Part shown: positions 1 through 8,261 of the stretch, piece by piece | Layout of the letters: the number at the start of each line of letters is the position of its first letter | Numbering within the stretch: position 1 is the first letter of the stretch | Assembly (NCBI GenBank): GCA_018268315.1 | Contig: JAFDWU010000002.1 | Location: 62,001-126,000 of the forward strand | Length of the DNA: 64,000 nt | Source: Armatimonadota bacterium | GTDB taxonomy: Bacteria; Armatimonadota; Fimbriimonadia; Fimbriimonadales; Fimbriimonadaceae | Direction: 5' to 3' | The notes under the pieces: generated by a model | Databases searched by the model: none | Told to the model about the DNA's origin: nothing | Seen by the model: only the letters and a program-made list of their open reading frames with translations | Position numbers and translations under genes: made by a program

Positions 1-635
1 CGGTGATGCAGGCCAAGACGATGGAGCTTTACAAGGAGTACGGCATCAACCCGATGGCGGGATGCGTGCCGGCGATGATCCAGCTTCCCTTCTTCCTTAC
101 CGTTTACCGGTGCATGCTGCATTACCGCTTTGAGTTCCAGAAAGGCTTCTTCTTCTGGATCAGCCCCGGAACCTCGCAGGCAACCCACGGTTTCTTCGCT
201 CCTAACCTTGGCGAGCAAGACAACCTGCTGATTGGGCTTTATCTGATTTCGATGGTCATCTCGACCTACCTACAGCCGATTACTAACCCCGACCAGGCAA
301 AGCAGCAACGCATGATGGGCATTATTTTCGCCCTGATGTTCGGCGGAAGCATGTTCCTTGGCTTCTTCCCGGTTCCGGCCGCTTTCGTCCTTTACTGGAC
401 CTTCACCAACATCTTCGCCACCATTCAATCGCTTAGGGCGTACCGCCTGCCGATGCCGCCGCTTGAAAAGAAGTCTGCGCCCGGCGGAGGGTTCTTCCCC
501 AAGCAATTTGAGGCGTTGATGCAGCAGCAAAACGGCGTTTCGAACGGAAGCTCAAACGGCGTCGTTACACCAAAGCTGGTAGATAACAACCGCACCGGGA
601 AGCCAATAAAGCACAAACCGAAAAAGCGGAAGTAA
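1..635 (+). CDS. yidC: YidC/Oxa1 membrane protein insertase, C-terminal part (5' end outside window)
   Basis: YidC inserts and folds inner-membrane proteins, alone or with SecYEG. The gene is already open at the window edge (codon phase begins at base 3), so only about 210 C-terminal residues are visible. The cytoplasmic/TM2 signature is clear near the start (MELYKEYGINPMAGC), followed by three further hydrophobic helices and the conserved helix-end sequence LYWTFTNIF. A basic tail (HKPKKRK) ends the protein, as in YidC homologues that contact the ribosome. jag follows directly, the standard bacterial yidC-jag order. Family assignment is secure; the true start is outside the window. Confidence 0.96.
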   Translation, partial: VMQAKTMELYKEYGINPMAGCVPAMIQLPFFLTVYRCMLHYRFEFQKGFFFWISPGTSQATHGFFAPNLGEQDNLLIGLYLISMVISTYLQPITNPDQAKQQRMMGIIFALMFGGSMFLGFFPVPAAFVLYWTFTNIFATIQSLRAYRLPMPPLEKKSAPGGGFFPKQFEALMQQQNGVSNGSSNGVVTPKLVDNNRTGKPIKHKPKKRK

Positions 636-671
636 GATGGGGATAGGGATTTGGAGACACTTCAAGAACGA

Positions 672-1511
672 ATGAAAGCAATCGAAGCAACTGGCAAGAC
701 ATTAGAGGAAGCGAAGGAGAACGCTGCGAAGCAGCTGGGGGCCGACGTTTCCAAGATCAAATGGAGCGTAGTCGAGGAGAGCAAAGGCCTCTTCGGTAAA
801 TCGGTGGTCCGCGTTCGCGGCGAACTGGCCGAGGCTCCGGCTAAGGTTGCGGTTGAGACCAAGCCTGAGCCGGTCGTGGCAGTTGCCGAGCCGGTCGCAG
901 CGGCTGAAGAGCCTGCGGCTGCGGCTGTTGAGCCGGAACCGACGGTTGCCGCAGCGCCTAAGGGCCGTGGCCGCTCTGCCGCGCCCAAGAAGGAAGCTCC
1001 GACCGCCGTTGTGCAGACCGAAGAAGGCGGTGAGCCGCAGTCCGAAGTCGTCGCAACCCAGGAGGACGCCGACAAACTGCTTGCCGTGGTCAAAAAGATC
1101 ATCGATTCCGCGGAATTGACGGTCGACATGAAGGTTTCTGAGCTAAGCGGACGCTACGTCAGCATCGAGCTTGATGGCCGAGACGTAGCCCACCTGGTTG
1201 GCAAGCATGGCGAAGTCATCAACGCGCTCCAGTATCTGGTCAACATCATTTCCAGCCGCAAGGTGACCCCCGGCGTGCGCGCGACGATCGACGGCAACAA
1301 CTATCGCCGCCGCCGTGAAGAGCAGCTAAGCCGATTGGCCAACCGAATTGCCACCGAAGTGAAGAACCGCCAGGAAGAGGCCGTTTTGAATGCGCTTCCG
1401 GCTTTCGAGCGAAGGATCGTCCACAAGGCGCTCTCGACCTTCGAAGGCGTGGTGACCTACAGCGAGGGCGAAGAGCCTAACCGCTGCGTGGTCGTCGCCC
1501 CGGTTGAGTAA
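672..1511 (+). CDS. jag: Jag/KhpB-type RNA-binding protein (Jag_N, KH, R3H)
   Basis: This is the SpoIIIJ-associated Jag protein, a KH/R3H RNA-binding protein encoded beside yidC in many bacteria. The N-terminal Jag_N domain starts directly with MKAIEATGKTLEEA, which is why I prefer the ATG at 672. A TTG at 651 in the same frame, preceded by GGGGATAGGGAT, would add seven residues and remains possible. An Ala/Glu/Pro-rich linker of about 80 residues follows. Next come a KH domain with its GxxG loop (GKHG) and a C-terminal R3H domain with the R-x3-H signature (RRIVH). The gene lies 36 nt after yidC and is probably co-transcribed with it. tRNA-Lys begins 22 nt downstream. Confidence 0.93.
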   Translation: MKAIEATGKTLEEAKENAAKQLGADVSKIKWSVVEESKGLFGKSVVRVRGELAEAPAKVAVETKPEPVVAVAEPVAAAEEPAAAAVEPEPTVAAAPKGRGRSAAPKKEAPTAVVQTEEGGEPQSEVVATQEDADKLLAVVKKIIDSAELTVDMKVSELSGRYVSIELDGRDVAHLVGKHGEVINALQYLVNIISSRKVTPGVRATIDGNNYRRRREEQLSRLANRIATEVKNRQEEAVLNALPAFERRIVHKALSTFEGVVTYSEGEEPNRCVVVAPVE

Positions 1512-1533
1512 AATCGCTATCTCCCGATCTTGT

Positions 1534-1608
1534 GGGCTGGTAGCTCAGCGGTAGAGCAGCGGCCTTTTAAGCCGTTGGTCATGGGTTCGAATCCCATCCG
1601 GCCCACCA
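1534..1608 (+). tRNA. tRNA-Lys (anticodon TTT), CCA encoded
   Basis: A complete cloverleaf can be folded. The acceptor is GGGCTGG/CCGGCCC with one G-T pair, the D arm GCTC..GAGC, the anticodon loop CTTTTAA with anticodon TTT, and the T loop TTCGAAT. Discriminator A and an encoded CCA end at 1608. It reads AAA/AAG lysine codons. Confidence 0.97.
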
Positions 1609-1628
1609 TTTTCCTTTGCGCGTCCGTG

Positions 1629-1647
1629 TGTGTCCGTTCTGGACACA
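1629..1647. repeat. Short inverted repeat TGTGTCC/GGACACA after tRNA-Lys
   Basis: A 7-bp perfect inverted repeat with a 5-nt loop, followed by ATGGGTAACACC. No T-run follows, so it is a poor terminator. The sequence context resembles ends of some integrase-type insertion elements, but no transposase is nearby. It could be a relic or chance. Confidence 0.4.
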
Positions 1648-1679
1648 TGGGTAACACCCTGATCGCTTGGCCGGCCCGC

Positions 1680-1913
1680 TCATTTCTTGCCGGCTCTTCG
1701 AACCTGTAGGGCCAACGACAACACCAGACCCGCCACTAGCCCAACCGGACCGCCCAAGAAGAATCCAGGAATGATAGGAGGCGCACCGCTATTTCGGTAG
1801 TAGTCCTTGACTCCAAACTGAAAGAACAGCGTAACAGCGGCAACTCCCAGCCCGATGCTGAGGAATACGATCAGGCAGCCACGCAACATTGGGCTTATGC
1901 TACACAGCGCCAC
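1680..1913 (-). CDS. Small hypothetical membrane protein
   Basis: I do not recognise this 77-residue protein. It has two hydrophobic segments, about residues 8-33 and 47-69, the second Gly/Leu rich, and ends with a basic tail (RRAGKK), consistent with a two-helix inner-membrane protein. An alternative in-frame start (MLRGC) lies eight codons in. It stands alone between tRNA-Lys and an oppositely oriented membrane-protein gene. Its reality rests on hydrophobic pattern and lack of a competing frame only. Confidence 0.5.
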   Translation of the reverse strand: MALCSISPMLRGCLIVFLSIGLGVAAVTLFFQFGVKDYYRNSGAPPIIPGFFLGGPVGLVAGLVLSLALQVRRAGKK

Positions 1914-1991
1914 TTGGGTCAGGGCCGCGTAAGCGACAACGCGATGGAACTGTAATGGCCACGTTAAGTTGTATCATGCGGGAGAAATCTT

Positions 1992-2447
1992 GTGAAGGTC
2001 CTTTTCTACTCCGGCAAAGAAATAAGCGGCGGTCTGTCCTCGTTGTTCTTGGCGGTTGTGCTCGCCATCTTTCAAGCCACTGTGGGTTTGCCGCCACTAA
2101 CAACCCGCCAAGGCTCAATCGTCATCGGCCCGCCGATACTTTATGTTTTGCTGCCGCTGGTTTACTCGCTCTACAGTTGCCGAAGCATCTACTCCATCTC
2201 GGCGGACGAGCGGTGCATCCGCAAAATCGACTTCTTTGGCCTTGCCAAGCGCATGATCCTGTGGGAGGAGATTGCCGCCAGCGGCGAAACCTTCAGCCCA
2301 ACTTATGGGCGCGTTTATAGGGTCTCGACCGGGCTCGTCTCAATCGATTTCGATAGCCGCTCCGACTATTTCGATCCCCTCGTCATGTTCGTCCAAATGC
2401 ACCTGCCGCCGCACTTGCGGCAGCCGATGGAAACTCAGCCGAATTAG
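1992..2447 (+). CDS. Hypothetical membrane protein with PH-like soluble tail
   Basis: This 151-residue protein is unassigned. Two transmembrane helices lie near residues 15-35 and 45-65. A soluble part follows whose strand pattern (SADERCIRKIDFFG.., ILWEEI, then VSIDFDS) resembles the bacterial PH domain found in small membrane proteins; that is an inference. The GTG start is preceded by GGGAGAAATCTT, a good Shine-Dalgarno, and TATCAT lies 14 nt upstream. Its stop codon interlocks with that of the convergent caspase gene in the quadruplet TTAG at 2444-2447, which supports both ends. Confidence 0.65.
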   Translation: MKVLFYSGKEISGGLSSLFLAVVLAIFQATVGLPPLTTRQGSIVIGPPILYVLLPLVYSLYSCRSIYSISADERCIRKIDFFGLAKRMILWEEIAASGETFSPTYGRVYRVSTGLVSIDFDSRSDYFDPLVMFVQMHLPPHLRQPMETQPN

Positions 2448-5400
2448 CCCTTCGCCAAATCCTTCACGCGGGTTTCGAGCTCGGTTCTCACCTGTTCCGC
2501 CAGCTCATCAAGGCGGGCAGCGGAACCCTTCACAGTAAACGTCTGTAAGGTCTTGCGAGACTGGGCGGCGTCGAAACGCTGAATCACAACCTTTACCGTC
2601 ACCGCGTCGCCTTCAACCTCATAGCTCCCCGCTACCCGAAACACGTTCGGGTGCTTGGCGACATCAAACCACGCCTTGAAGCCCTGCGCATTGCGAAGCG
2701 CCTTCCCCACCGCCGGTTCAAGCCCCGCCGGGTCTTCTTGATCCTTTTCGAACGGACCGACGATCACAATCGGAACCGGCGGATGCAGCCCAATGAAGCC
2801 GCGACTCTCTGTGGTCGTCACGCCTAAATCAAACGACGCCCGCGCCGCTGAGCGCTTAAACTCGGGTCGCTGAATGCCGGAAATTCCGACCTCGTTCTTC
2901 AGGGACTCCACGCGGTCCGCCGCGTAGGTCAGCCACCGCTCGACATCCACAAATAGCTGCGAACCCGAACCTTGCCGCAAGCCGGTTGGGCTGGCGGTAT
3001 CCAGCGCCTCCAGCAGACCGTAAGTCAGCATTCCATGCTCAACATTCGAGGATTCGTAGCTAAGCTGGTCCGCCGCCGTGCCCGCCAGCAACCAGGTTCC
3101 GGTGGCATCCTTGATGCCCTCGTAAGCCCGCTGATAATCGCCCGAGACGCTACGCGCCATAATCAGCTCCTTCGCCGCCGCCCCGGAGTGGCAGGTATCC
3201 AAAATCACCACCTGCTTATTCGCGCTGATGGTTGCCAGCATCGACTTGAGCTCTTCGCCCGAAATCGCGCCGGTTATCGCGGTGGCCGCATTCACGTCGG
3301 TCGGGTCGGCCTCCATCGTCAGGAAGAAGTAGTCCTTCTTGTCGCCGATGGCGCTGGTTCCGTGCCCGGATAAGAACACGACCACGATGTCGGTGGATTT
3401 GGCCGTCTTGCTGACTTCATCAAACCACGCAGTGATATTCGCCTTCGTCGGCTTTGCTTCGCTGCCAGTAACGAGGGTCCGCACATGAACCCTGCCCGGT
3501 AGCAGATTGCTGGCAACCTTCTCCAGGCCCTTGGCCAGCGTGGAGGCATCGCTTGGCGGCGCTTTCAGGTCGCCCTGAGAGCCCGCATAGTCGCCTACGC
3601 CAACACATAAAGCGTACAGGTTCACATCCGGGCTCGCGAGTTGGGCCGGAACGCCAACGTCGGTAGTAATGGGGTCGCTGCTGAGGGTGCCGGAATCGTT
3701 GGCAACCACGACCGAAAGCTGATTCCCGCCGCCGCCAAGCTCCGCCTGCGGCAGCATGTACTTCACGTAGTCGTTCAGATCAATCTTGAAATAGCCGTCG
3801 CCATCCCGGCGCACCACCAGCTTGCCGTTTACGAAGACCGAGACCTTTCCCACTCCACCGCCATCGCGCTCTTCCACGCTCACGGCGTAGATGTTCTTGT
3901 TCTTGGGGTCGGGTTTGATGCTTGCCACCGGAAACAAGCGCAACGAGTCAAGGTTCGGGACCGCGCGAACCGCGTCTTTATCAATTCCCAGCAGCTTCGC
4001 AAGAAGGCCCGGCTCGTAATACTGGCTCTTGAGCTGATTCACCGAGATCGGCTCCAATCCGCCATCCCACTGCAAAACGTAAGAAGCGCCCTCCACATGA
4101 GCGGGATCGCTGGCATCGTAGCGCCCCTCGCTATCCATCGCGAGCCACCCTGAATCGACGCCGATCTGGAGCGACCCCAGCTTCTTGGGCGTCGAACCGT
4201 CAATATCCCAAATCGTCACACCATCGGTGGCGTCCAGGGCAAGAAGCCGCTTTCCGTCCGGCGTGAAAGTTGCCGCTCGGGCTTCATCGGTCAGGTCGAT
4301 TGAAGTTAGCGCACCGGTTTGGTAGTTCCAAACATGCGCCTGGGTTCCGCTCACCAGCGGCATCAGCGACTGCGAGGGGCTGGGGTTACCCGAATCCTTA
4401 TTTCCATACGGAGTTGATATCGCCTGACCGGTCGCCAAATCCAGCGAGAGAGTAGCTGTGCGGCCAACGCAAACCAGGCGTCCGCCAAGACCAAAGATCG
4501 GCGCTCGCGCACCCCATTGAGGCTCATTGCCCAGATCGTGGCTGATCGACTTGCCGGTTTCAACATTCCAGGCGGTCACCTCATTGTTCGTCGCCATCGC
4601 CACCCACTTGCCATCAGGCGACCAGCTGGACGCCAGCCCCAATCCCTTCAACTTGCCAAGCGACGTGACCTTGTCCGAATCGAGGTGACAGAGGAGAGCC
4701 TCTCCGCTTTCGTTCACGGCGATCGCGAGATCTCCTGCGTTGCGAACGTTTACTCCCATAATCTCGCCTTTATCGGCGGCCTTGCAGCTTGCGATCGGCG
4801 TTCCCGTTTCGCATAAAACGACCACCACATCCTGCTCAATTGAGCATGCAAACAGGGAGCCATCGGGGGAGAAGGAGGGGGAAGAAGCCTCTTTTTTGAA
4901 TTCGCAAAGCTTCTTATCCCGGACCAAGTCGATCAAATAGCCATGCTCACCATCTAAGCGGAAGAAGCCGTATTTTCCATCGGGGGAAATCACGGGCCGC
5001 CCGCTGCAGCGGGGGTAATCGGTGCGCCCATTGCTTGTAATACCGACGGCCACACTTTCCGTGGCGCTTGAAAAAGCGGAGTGATCCGCGGTGGTTAGCA
5101 AAAGCCGATTGCCTCCCGCCATCACGTTGAAGTCGTCAAGGTCCTTCATGGCGCCGTAGGTAATGTTGCTCACCTTGCCGGTAGCAAGCTCGTGGCGGCG
5201 GATGCTGCCGTTGCTGTAGCCGACCCAGAAATGCGCACCTGCGGCGCTAAAATCGGCCGCCGTTGGAAGGTCGCTCGGCCGATCAAAGGAATACTCCTTG
5301 CCGGTCTCGATATTCCACAGCTTCAGCTGCTCATCCCTGCCATAGGTTCCCAACGACTTGCCATCGCGCGAGACTCTAAGCTCACGAACGGCGTCGGTGT

Positions 5401-6310
5401 GCCCCTCCAGCTTTATCACCGGTTTGAGGGTGTTGCGGTCAATGACAGGCATCGTCCCCGAGCGCTCGCAATAAAGAACGCCATCGTGGGTCGGGCCGAC
5501 AAAGCGAGCGGCCATCATCGTGGCGGCGACCCCGCGGTCGCCGGTGTAGTGCGGTAGTGTCGCCAGCTTCTTCCCGCTTCCAACATCGTACAGAAATGCG
5601 CCGCCCTTGCCGAAGACCGCAAGTTCCTCGGCAGAGTCATTGTCTGGCGAAATAGTAGTAAGCAACGCCTGGGCTCCGTCTTCGCTGAGGTAGCCCCACT
5701 TCACAAGCCCGCCTGGTTGCATCTTGGACACAACCTGGCCCTGCGAGCTTAGAACCGCCGCCTGCCCCTTCGCTCCGGCAACAAGCACTCGGCTTCCGTC
5801 TGCGCTGATATCGATGCTGCGCGGATCAGGCACGGCTTCGTACCACGTCAAGCTTTCGGGCGCTTTCATGTCAGCCAAGCCCAACTGCCCCTCTTGGGTA
5901 ATCAGGCCAATCAGTTTGCCGTCCCGGCTAATCTGAGCCGCGACAATCGAGTGGCTCTTATCCGAAGCTAGCTGATACCGCTTCAGGCCCAGTTTCGAAT
6001 CATAAAGCCCGACCCCGAGCGACGAGTGGGTGAGGATGTAATCGCCCTTCCAAGAGAAATCCACCCAGTCGATGGATTCATGGCTTCCCCCGAGATTCCT
6101 CAGAATCCGCATTGAGCGCGGATCCCACAGCTTGGGAACGAATCCGCGGTCGTGCGTGAGCAACCGAGTGCCGTCCGGCGATTCGAGAATGTCCTCCAGG
6201 CGGCGGTCGCTCTTGATCGGCACAAGTTCAATTCGAGACTTGGCCGGTTCCTGCCGCACGAGCAAGCTTGAAGCAAGCAGCAGACCCACGAAGGCATGAG
6301 ACTTAAACAT
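2444..6310 (-). CDS. Secreted WD40-repeat protein with C-terminal caspase-like (C14) peptidase domain
   Basis: A 1288-residue protein starting at MFKSHAF, which opens a Sec signal peptide; an upstream in-frame start would spoil it. Residues about 30-750 are repeated WD40-like blades (for example a run with LKLWNIETGKEYSF). A caspase-like domain spans about 895-1110. The His of SGHG (about residue 980) and the Cys of DTCHSG (about residue 1037) form the expected dyad. The last 170 residues are unassigned. WD40-plus-caspase fusions are known in bacteria, usually as predicted signalling or death effectors, but a signal peptide implies an exported role. A second caspase gene lies just upstream, separated by a terminator hairpin. 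Substrate is unknown. Confidence 0.9.
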   Translation of the reverse strand: MFKSHAFVGLLLASSLLVRQEPAKSRIELVPIKSDRRLEDILESPDGTRLLTHDRGFVPKLWDPRSMRILRNLGGSHESIDWVDFSWKGDYILTHSSLGVGLYDSKLGLKRYQLASDKSHSIVAAQISRDGKLIGLITQEGQLGLADMKAPESLTWYEAVPDPRSIDISADGSRVLVAGAKGQAAVLSSQGQVVSKMQPGGLVKWGYLSEDGAQALLTTISPDNDSAEELAVFGKGGAFLYDVGSGKKLATLPHYTGDRGVAATMMAARFVGPTHDGVLYCERSGTMPVIDRNTLKPVIKLEGHTDAVRELRVSRDGKSLGTYGRDEQLKLWNIETGKEYSFDRPSDLPTAADFSAAGAHFWVGYSNGSIRRHELATGKVSNITYGAMKDLDDFNVMAGGNRLLLTTADHSAFSSATESVAVGITSNGRTDYPRCSGRPVISPDGKYGFFRLDGEHGYLIDLVRDKKLCEFKKEASSPSFSPDGSLFACSIEQDVVVVLCETGTPIASCKAADKGEIMGVNVRNAGDLAIAVNESGEALLCHLDSDKVTSLGKLKGLGLASSWSPDGKWVAMATNNEVTAWNVETGKSISHDLGNEPQWGARAPIFGLGGRLVCVGRTATLSLDLATGQAISTPYGNKDSGNPSPSQSLMPLVSGTQAHVWNYQTGALTSIDLTDEARAATFTPDGKRLLALDATDGVTIWDIDGSTPKKLGSLQIGVDSGWLAMDSEGRYDASDPAHVEGASYVLQWDGGLEPISVNQLKSQYYEPGLLAKLLGIDKDAVRAVPNLDSLRLFPVASIKPDPKNKNIYAVSVEERDGGGVGKVSVFVNGKLVVRRDGDGYFKIDLNDYVKYMLPQAELGGGGNQLSVVVANDSGTLSSDPITTDVGVPAQLASPDVNLYALCVGVGDYAGSQGDLKAPPSDASTLAKGLEKVASNLLPGRVHVRTLVTGSEAKPTKANITAWFDEVSKTAKSTDIVVVFLSGHGTSAIGDKKDYFFLTMEADPTDVNAATAITGAISGEELKSMLATISANKQVVILDTCHSGAAAKELIMARSVSGDYQRAYEGIKDATGTWLLAGTAADQLSYESSNVEHGMLTYGLLEALDTASPTGLRQGSGSQLFVDVERWLTYAADRVESLKNEVGISGIQRPEFKRSAARASFDLGVTTTESRGFIGLHPPVPIVIVGPFEKDQEDPAGLEPAVGKALRNAQGFKAWFDVAKHPNVFRVAGSYEVEGDAVTVKVVIQRFDAAQSRKTLQTFTVKGSAARLDELAEQVRTELETRVKDLAKG

Positions 6311-6320
6311 GATAATTCCA

Positions 6321-6352
6321 AATAAGAAAGGAGGCCGCTTTGCGCGACCTCC
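6321..6352 (-). terminator. Rho-independent terminator between the two caspase genes
   Basis: Read on the minus strand, a 9-bp stem (GGAGGTCGC/GCGGCCTCC, one G-T pair) with loop GCAAA is followed by TTTCTTATTT. It sits between the stop of the upstream caspase gene and the start of the WD40-caspase gene, so it may end or attenuate transcription into the larger gene. Confidence 0.8.
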
Positions 6353-6365
6353 CAAATAACAATCC

Positions 6366-7298
6366 TTACGAACCGACGACGAGTGGCTGCTTAGCGCGCG
6401 CTTCCGTGGAAGCCTCGAAATCCGGCGCTTGCTTGAAGCCCTCGAAGTCCGGGCGCTTCTCCTTGATCTGCTTGTTCAAAGCTGCGATCGTAGCGTTAAT
6501 CGCTTCGAACATATCGGTCATCGGAGTCTTGGGGTTGTCCTCGATGACGGACATCAGCAGAGTGGTGAACAAGCCATGAGGAGGCGTGTCGCCAAGCTGC
6601 GGCAGGTCGATCGTCGGCTGATCCGCCTTACCCGCGTAATAGAATGCGTAGCTGCCTTTCGGCGCTTCGTCGCCCTTGGTGCGAAGCACCAGATTCGCCA
6701 TCGAAGCTTTCGTCAGATCAACTTTCTTGGAGCGAGGGCCAACCTTGATGTCGCCATAGCTCTTTAGCCGGGGCTGGAACATCTCACCGCCCGGGCGGGA
6801 CATGCCGCCGCTGAAGCAGGAATCAAGCACGATGGTAGCGTGGACGCCGTTGGCGGCCTCCATCTTCGCAAACTCGCCCATAAGCTTGCCCGGCAGCAAT
6901 TTGCCGTCGGCAAGAACGATGACCGACTCGTGGCCATCTGGCTCATCCTTATCTTCTAGCCGTCCGCCGTGGCCGCTAAAGGCGAAGACCACCTGGTCGC
7001 CTGGCTTCGCCGTCTTGATGAGCCAGCGGATGCCGTCCACCACGTTATCGGCGTCGGCGTCCTTATCGCGAAGCATCTTGATGTTGCCTTCGTGCGCGCC
7101 GTAGTGCTTCACCAGAATGTCGCGCATCGAGTTCGCGTCGTTCACGGCGCCGCGAAGGTTGTGGTCCACCTCATGCCCGTCGGCATCTTTCGAGGATCCG
7201 TATTGGTTGATGCCGATGCAGACCGCATACGTTTCTGCAAAGGAGGCTGCGCTGAGCCCGGCAATGATAGCGGCTGCCAAAAATCGTTTTAACTTCAT
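6366..7298 (-). CDS. Secreted caspase-family (C14) peptidase
   Basis: A 310-residue metacaspase-like cysteine peptidase. I chose the ATG at 7298 because it opens a clean signal peptide (MKLKRFLAAAIIAGLSAASFA), directly followed by the family's first strand (YAVCIGINQY). The catalytic dyad is intact: His110 in FSGHGG and Cys161 in LDSCFSGG. A weak Shine-Dalgarno (TAAGGAAA) lies about 14 nt upstream. It has no WD40 or partner domain, so it is a stand-alone catalytic unit. The hairpin terminator downstream separates it from the WD40-caspase gene. Bacterial members typically cleave after Arg or Lys; the specificity here is not visible. Confidence 0.9.
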   Translation of the reverse strand: MKLKRFLAAAIIAGLSAASFAETYAVCIGINQYGSSKDADGHEVDHNLRGAVNDANSMRDILVKHYGAHEGNIKMLRDKDADADNVVDGIRWLIKTAKPGDQVVFAFSGHGGRLEDKDEPDGHESVIVLADGKLLPGKLMGEFAKMEAANGVHATIVLDSCFSGGMSRPGGEMFQPRLKSYGDIKVGPRSKKVDLTKASMANLVLRTKGDEAPKGSYAFYYAGKADQPTIDLPQLGDTPPHGLFTTLLMSVIEDNPKTPMTDMFEAINATIAALNKQIKEKRPDFEGFKQAPDFEASTEARAKQPLVVGS

Positions 7299-7365
7299 TG
7301 TTGTTTTAGTTGTTTCCTTAAATAAGTGAGCCGGAATTCCCGGCACCAACAAAAGACGAACGAGG

Positions 7366-7393
7366 GCATAACCCTATTCATCAAAATTATCAA
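7366..7393 (-). promoter_or_regulatory. Candidate -35/-10 promoter of the caspase gene
   Basis: Minus-strand TTGATA (7388-7393) is followed 16 nt later by TTATGC (7366-7371). That predicts a leader of about 60 nt before ATG 7298, unlike the apparently leaderless genes elsewhere. Pattern match only. Confidence 0.3.
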
Positions 7394-7431
7394 GGAAAGC
7401 TAAGAACGTCAAAAATACGTGGTCAGCAGGT

Positions 7432-8211
7432 TCAAAAGAACTTCTTTTCGCGCAGCAGCGCTTCCAATGCCGCCGAGTCTTCGATGAAAGTCTCGGGGTC
7501 GTACTTGGCCTCGCTGGTGTAGAACTGGGCGAGCGACGTAATGCCGAGGCGCTCGATTTCCGCCTTCAGCTCAGGAAACGCCATGTACCGGTTCCAGCCG
7601 TTAACTTCCCTTGCCCGATAAAGCTCTTCAAGCTCTGCCGGAGAGGGGTCGTGATACTTCTCATCGTGGATGAACGCTTCCATCGGCAAGCGGTCGCGCT
7701 TCTGAGGGTCCTCGTTGGGGTAGCCCACCACCACGGAAGTCACCGCCACGCACGTTTCCGGAAGCTCCAGAAACTCGGAGATGTTGCGCATGGAGTGCAG
7801 CGTGGTGCCCATGTAGCAAATGCCCAACCCGCGTGCCTCGAAGCCAAGGCAGACACTTTGTGCGGTAATGATCGCGTCGACCAATGCCACGTGATAGCCG
7901 ATCAGGTTGTTGAAGTTATCGCGCGCGCCGCGCATCTTCAGCCACTGGCGAGTTCGATGCCAGTCCGCGCAAAAGGTGATGACGAGCGGCGCTTCCAGCA
8001 CCATCGGCTGCTCGAAATGAAATTCGTATAGCTTCTTCTTGCGCTCCACGTCGCGCGTCAGCACGATAGAAACGCTGTTCAGATTGCCCGAGGAAGACGC
8101 CCCGATAATGCCCTCTTCCAGCACCTCGTCGATCAGCGCCTGCGGAATTGGGTCCGACTTGTACTTGCGGATGGAACGATGGGTGCGAAAGACCTCGCTG
8201 AACTCAGGCAT
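7432..8211 (-). CDS. Nitroreductase family (NfsA-like) flavoprotein
   Basis: A 259-residue FMN-dependent oxidoreductase. The N-terminus carries the family signature (FRTHRSIRKYKSDPIP) and the FMN-binding ASSSGNLNS segment. The central GLGICYMGTTLHSMRNISEFLELP block and following VVVGYP are typical of NAD(P)H-dependent nitro/quinone reductases. The physiological substrate cannot be read from sequence. The start is ATG 8211; CATAAT ends 6 nt upstream with no Shine-Dalgarno, fitting the leaderless pattern. A GC-rich hairpin separates it from the gene upstream. Confidence 0.88.
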   Translation of the reverse strand: MPEFSEVFRTHRSIRKYKSDPIPQALIDEVLEEGIIGASSSGNLNSVSIVLTRDVERKKKLYEFHFEQPMVLEAPLVITFCADWHRTRQWLKMRGARDNFNNLIGYHVALVDAIITAQSVCLGFEARGLGICYMGTTLHSMRNISEFLELPETCVAVTSVVVGYPNEDPQKRDRLPMEAFIHDEKYHDPSPAELEELYRAREVNGWNRYMAFPELKAEIERLGITSLAQFYTSEAKYDPETFIEDSAALEALLREKKFF

Positions 8212-8226
8212 TGCAGAATTATGACC

Positions 8227-8249
8227 CGCGGGCGGTTAACCCGCCCGCG
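8227..8249. terminator. GC-rich hairpin between nitroreductase and secreted protein genes
   Basis: A perfect 9-bp stem (CGCGGGCGG/CCGCCCGCG) with loop TTAAC. There is no strong U-run on either strand. Its position after the stop of the 8262-10097 gene suggests termination. CATAAT, the proposed -10 of the nitroreductase gene, lies directly beyond it. Confidence 0.5.
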
Positions 8250-8261
8250 AGCCCCTGCGGC

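Noticed and set aside
847-1119. Arg-rich frame inside jag
   Set aside because: Shifted frame over the Ala/Glu/Pro linker of jag; no start signal.
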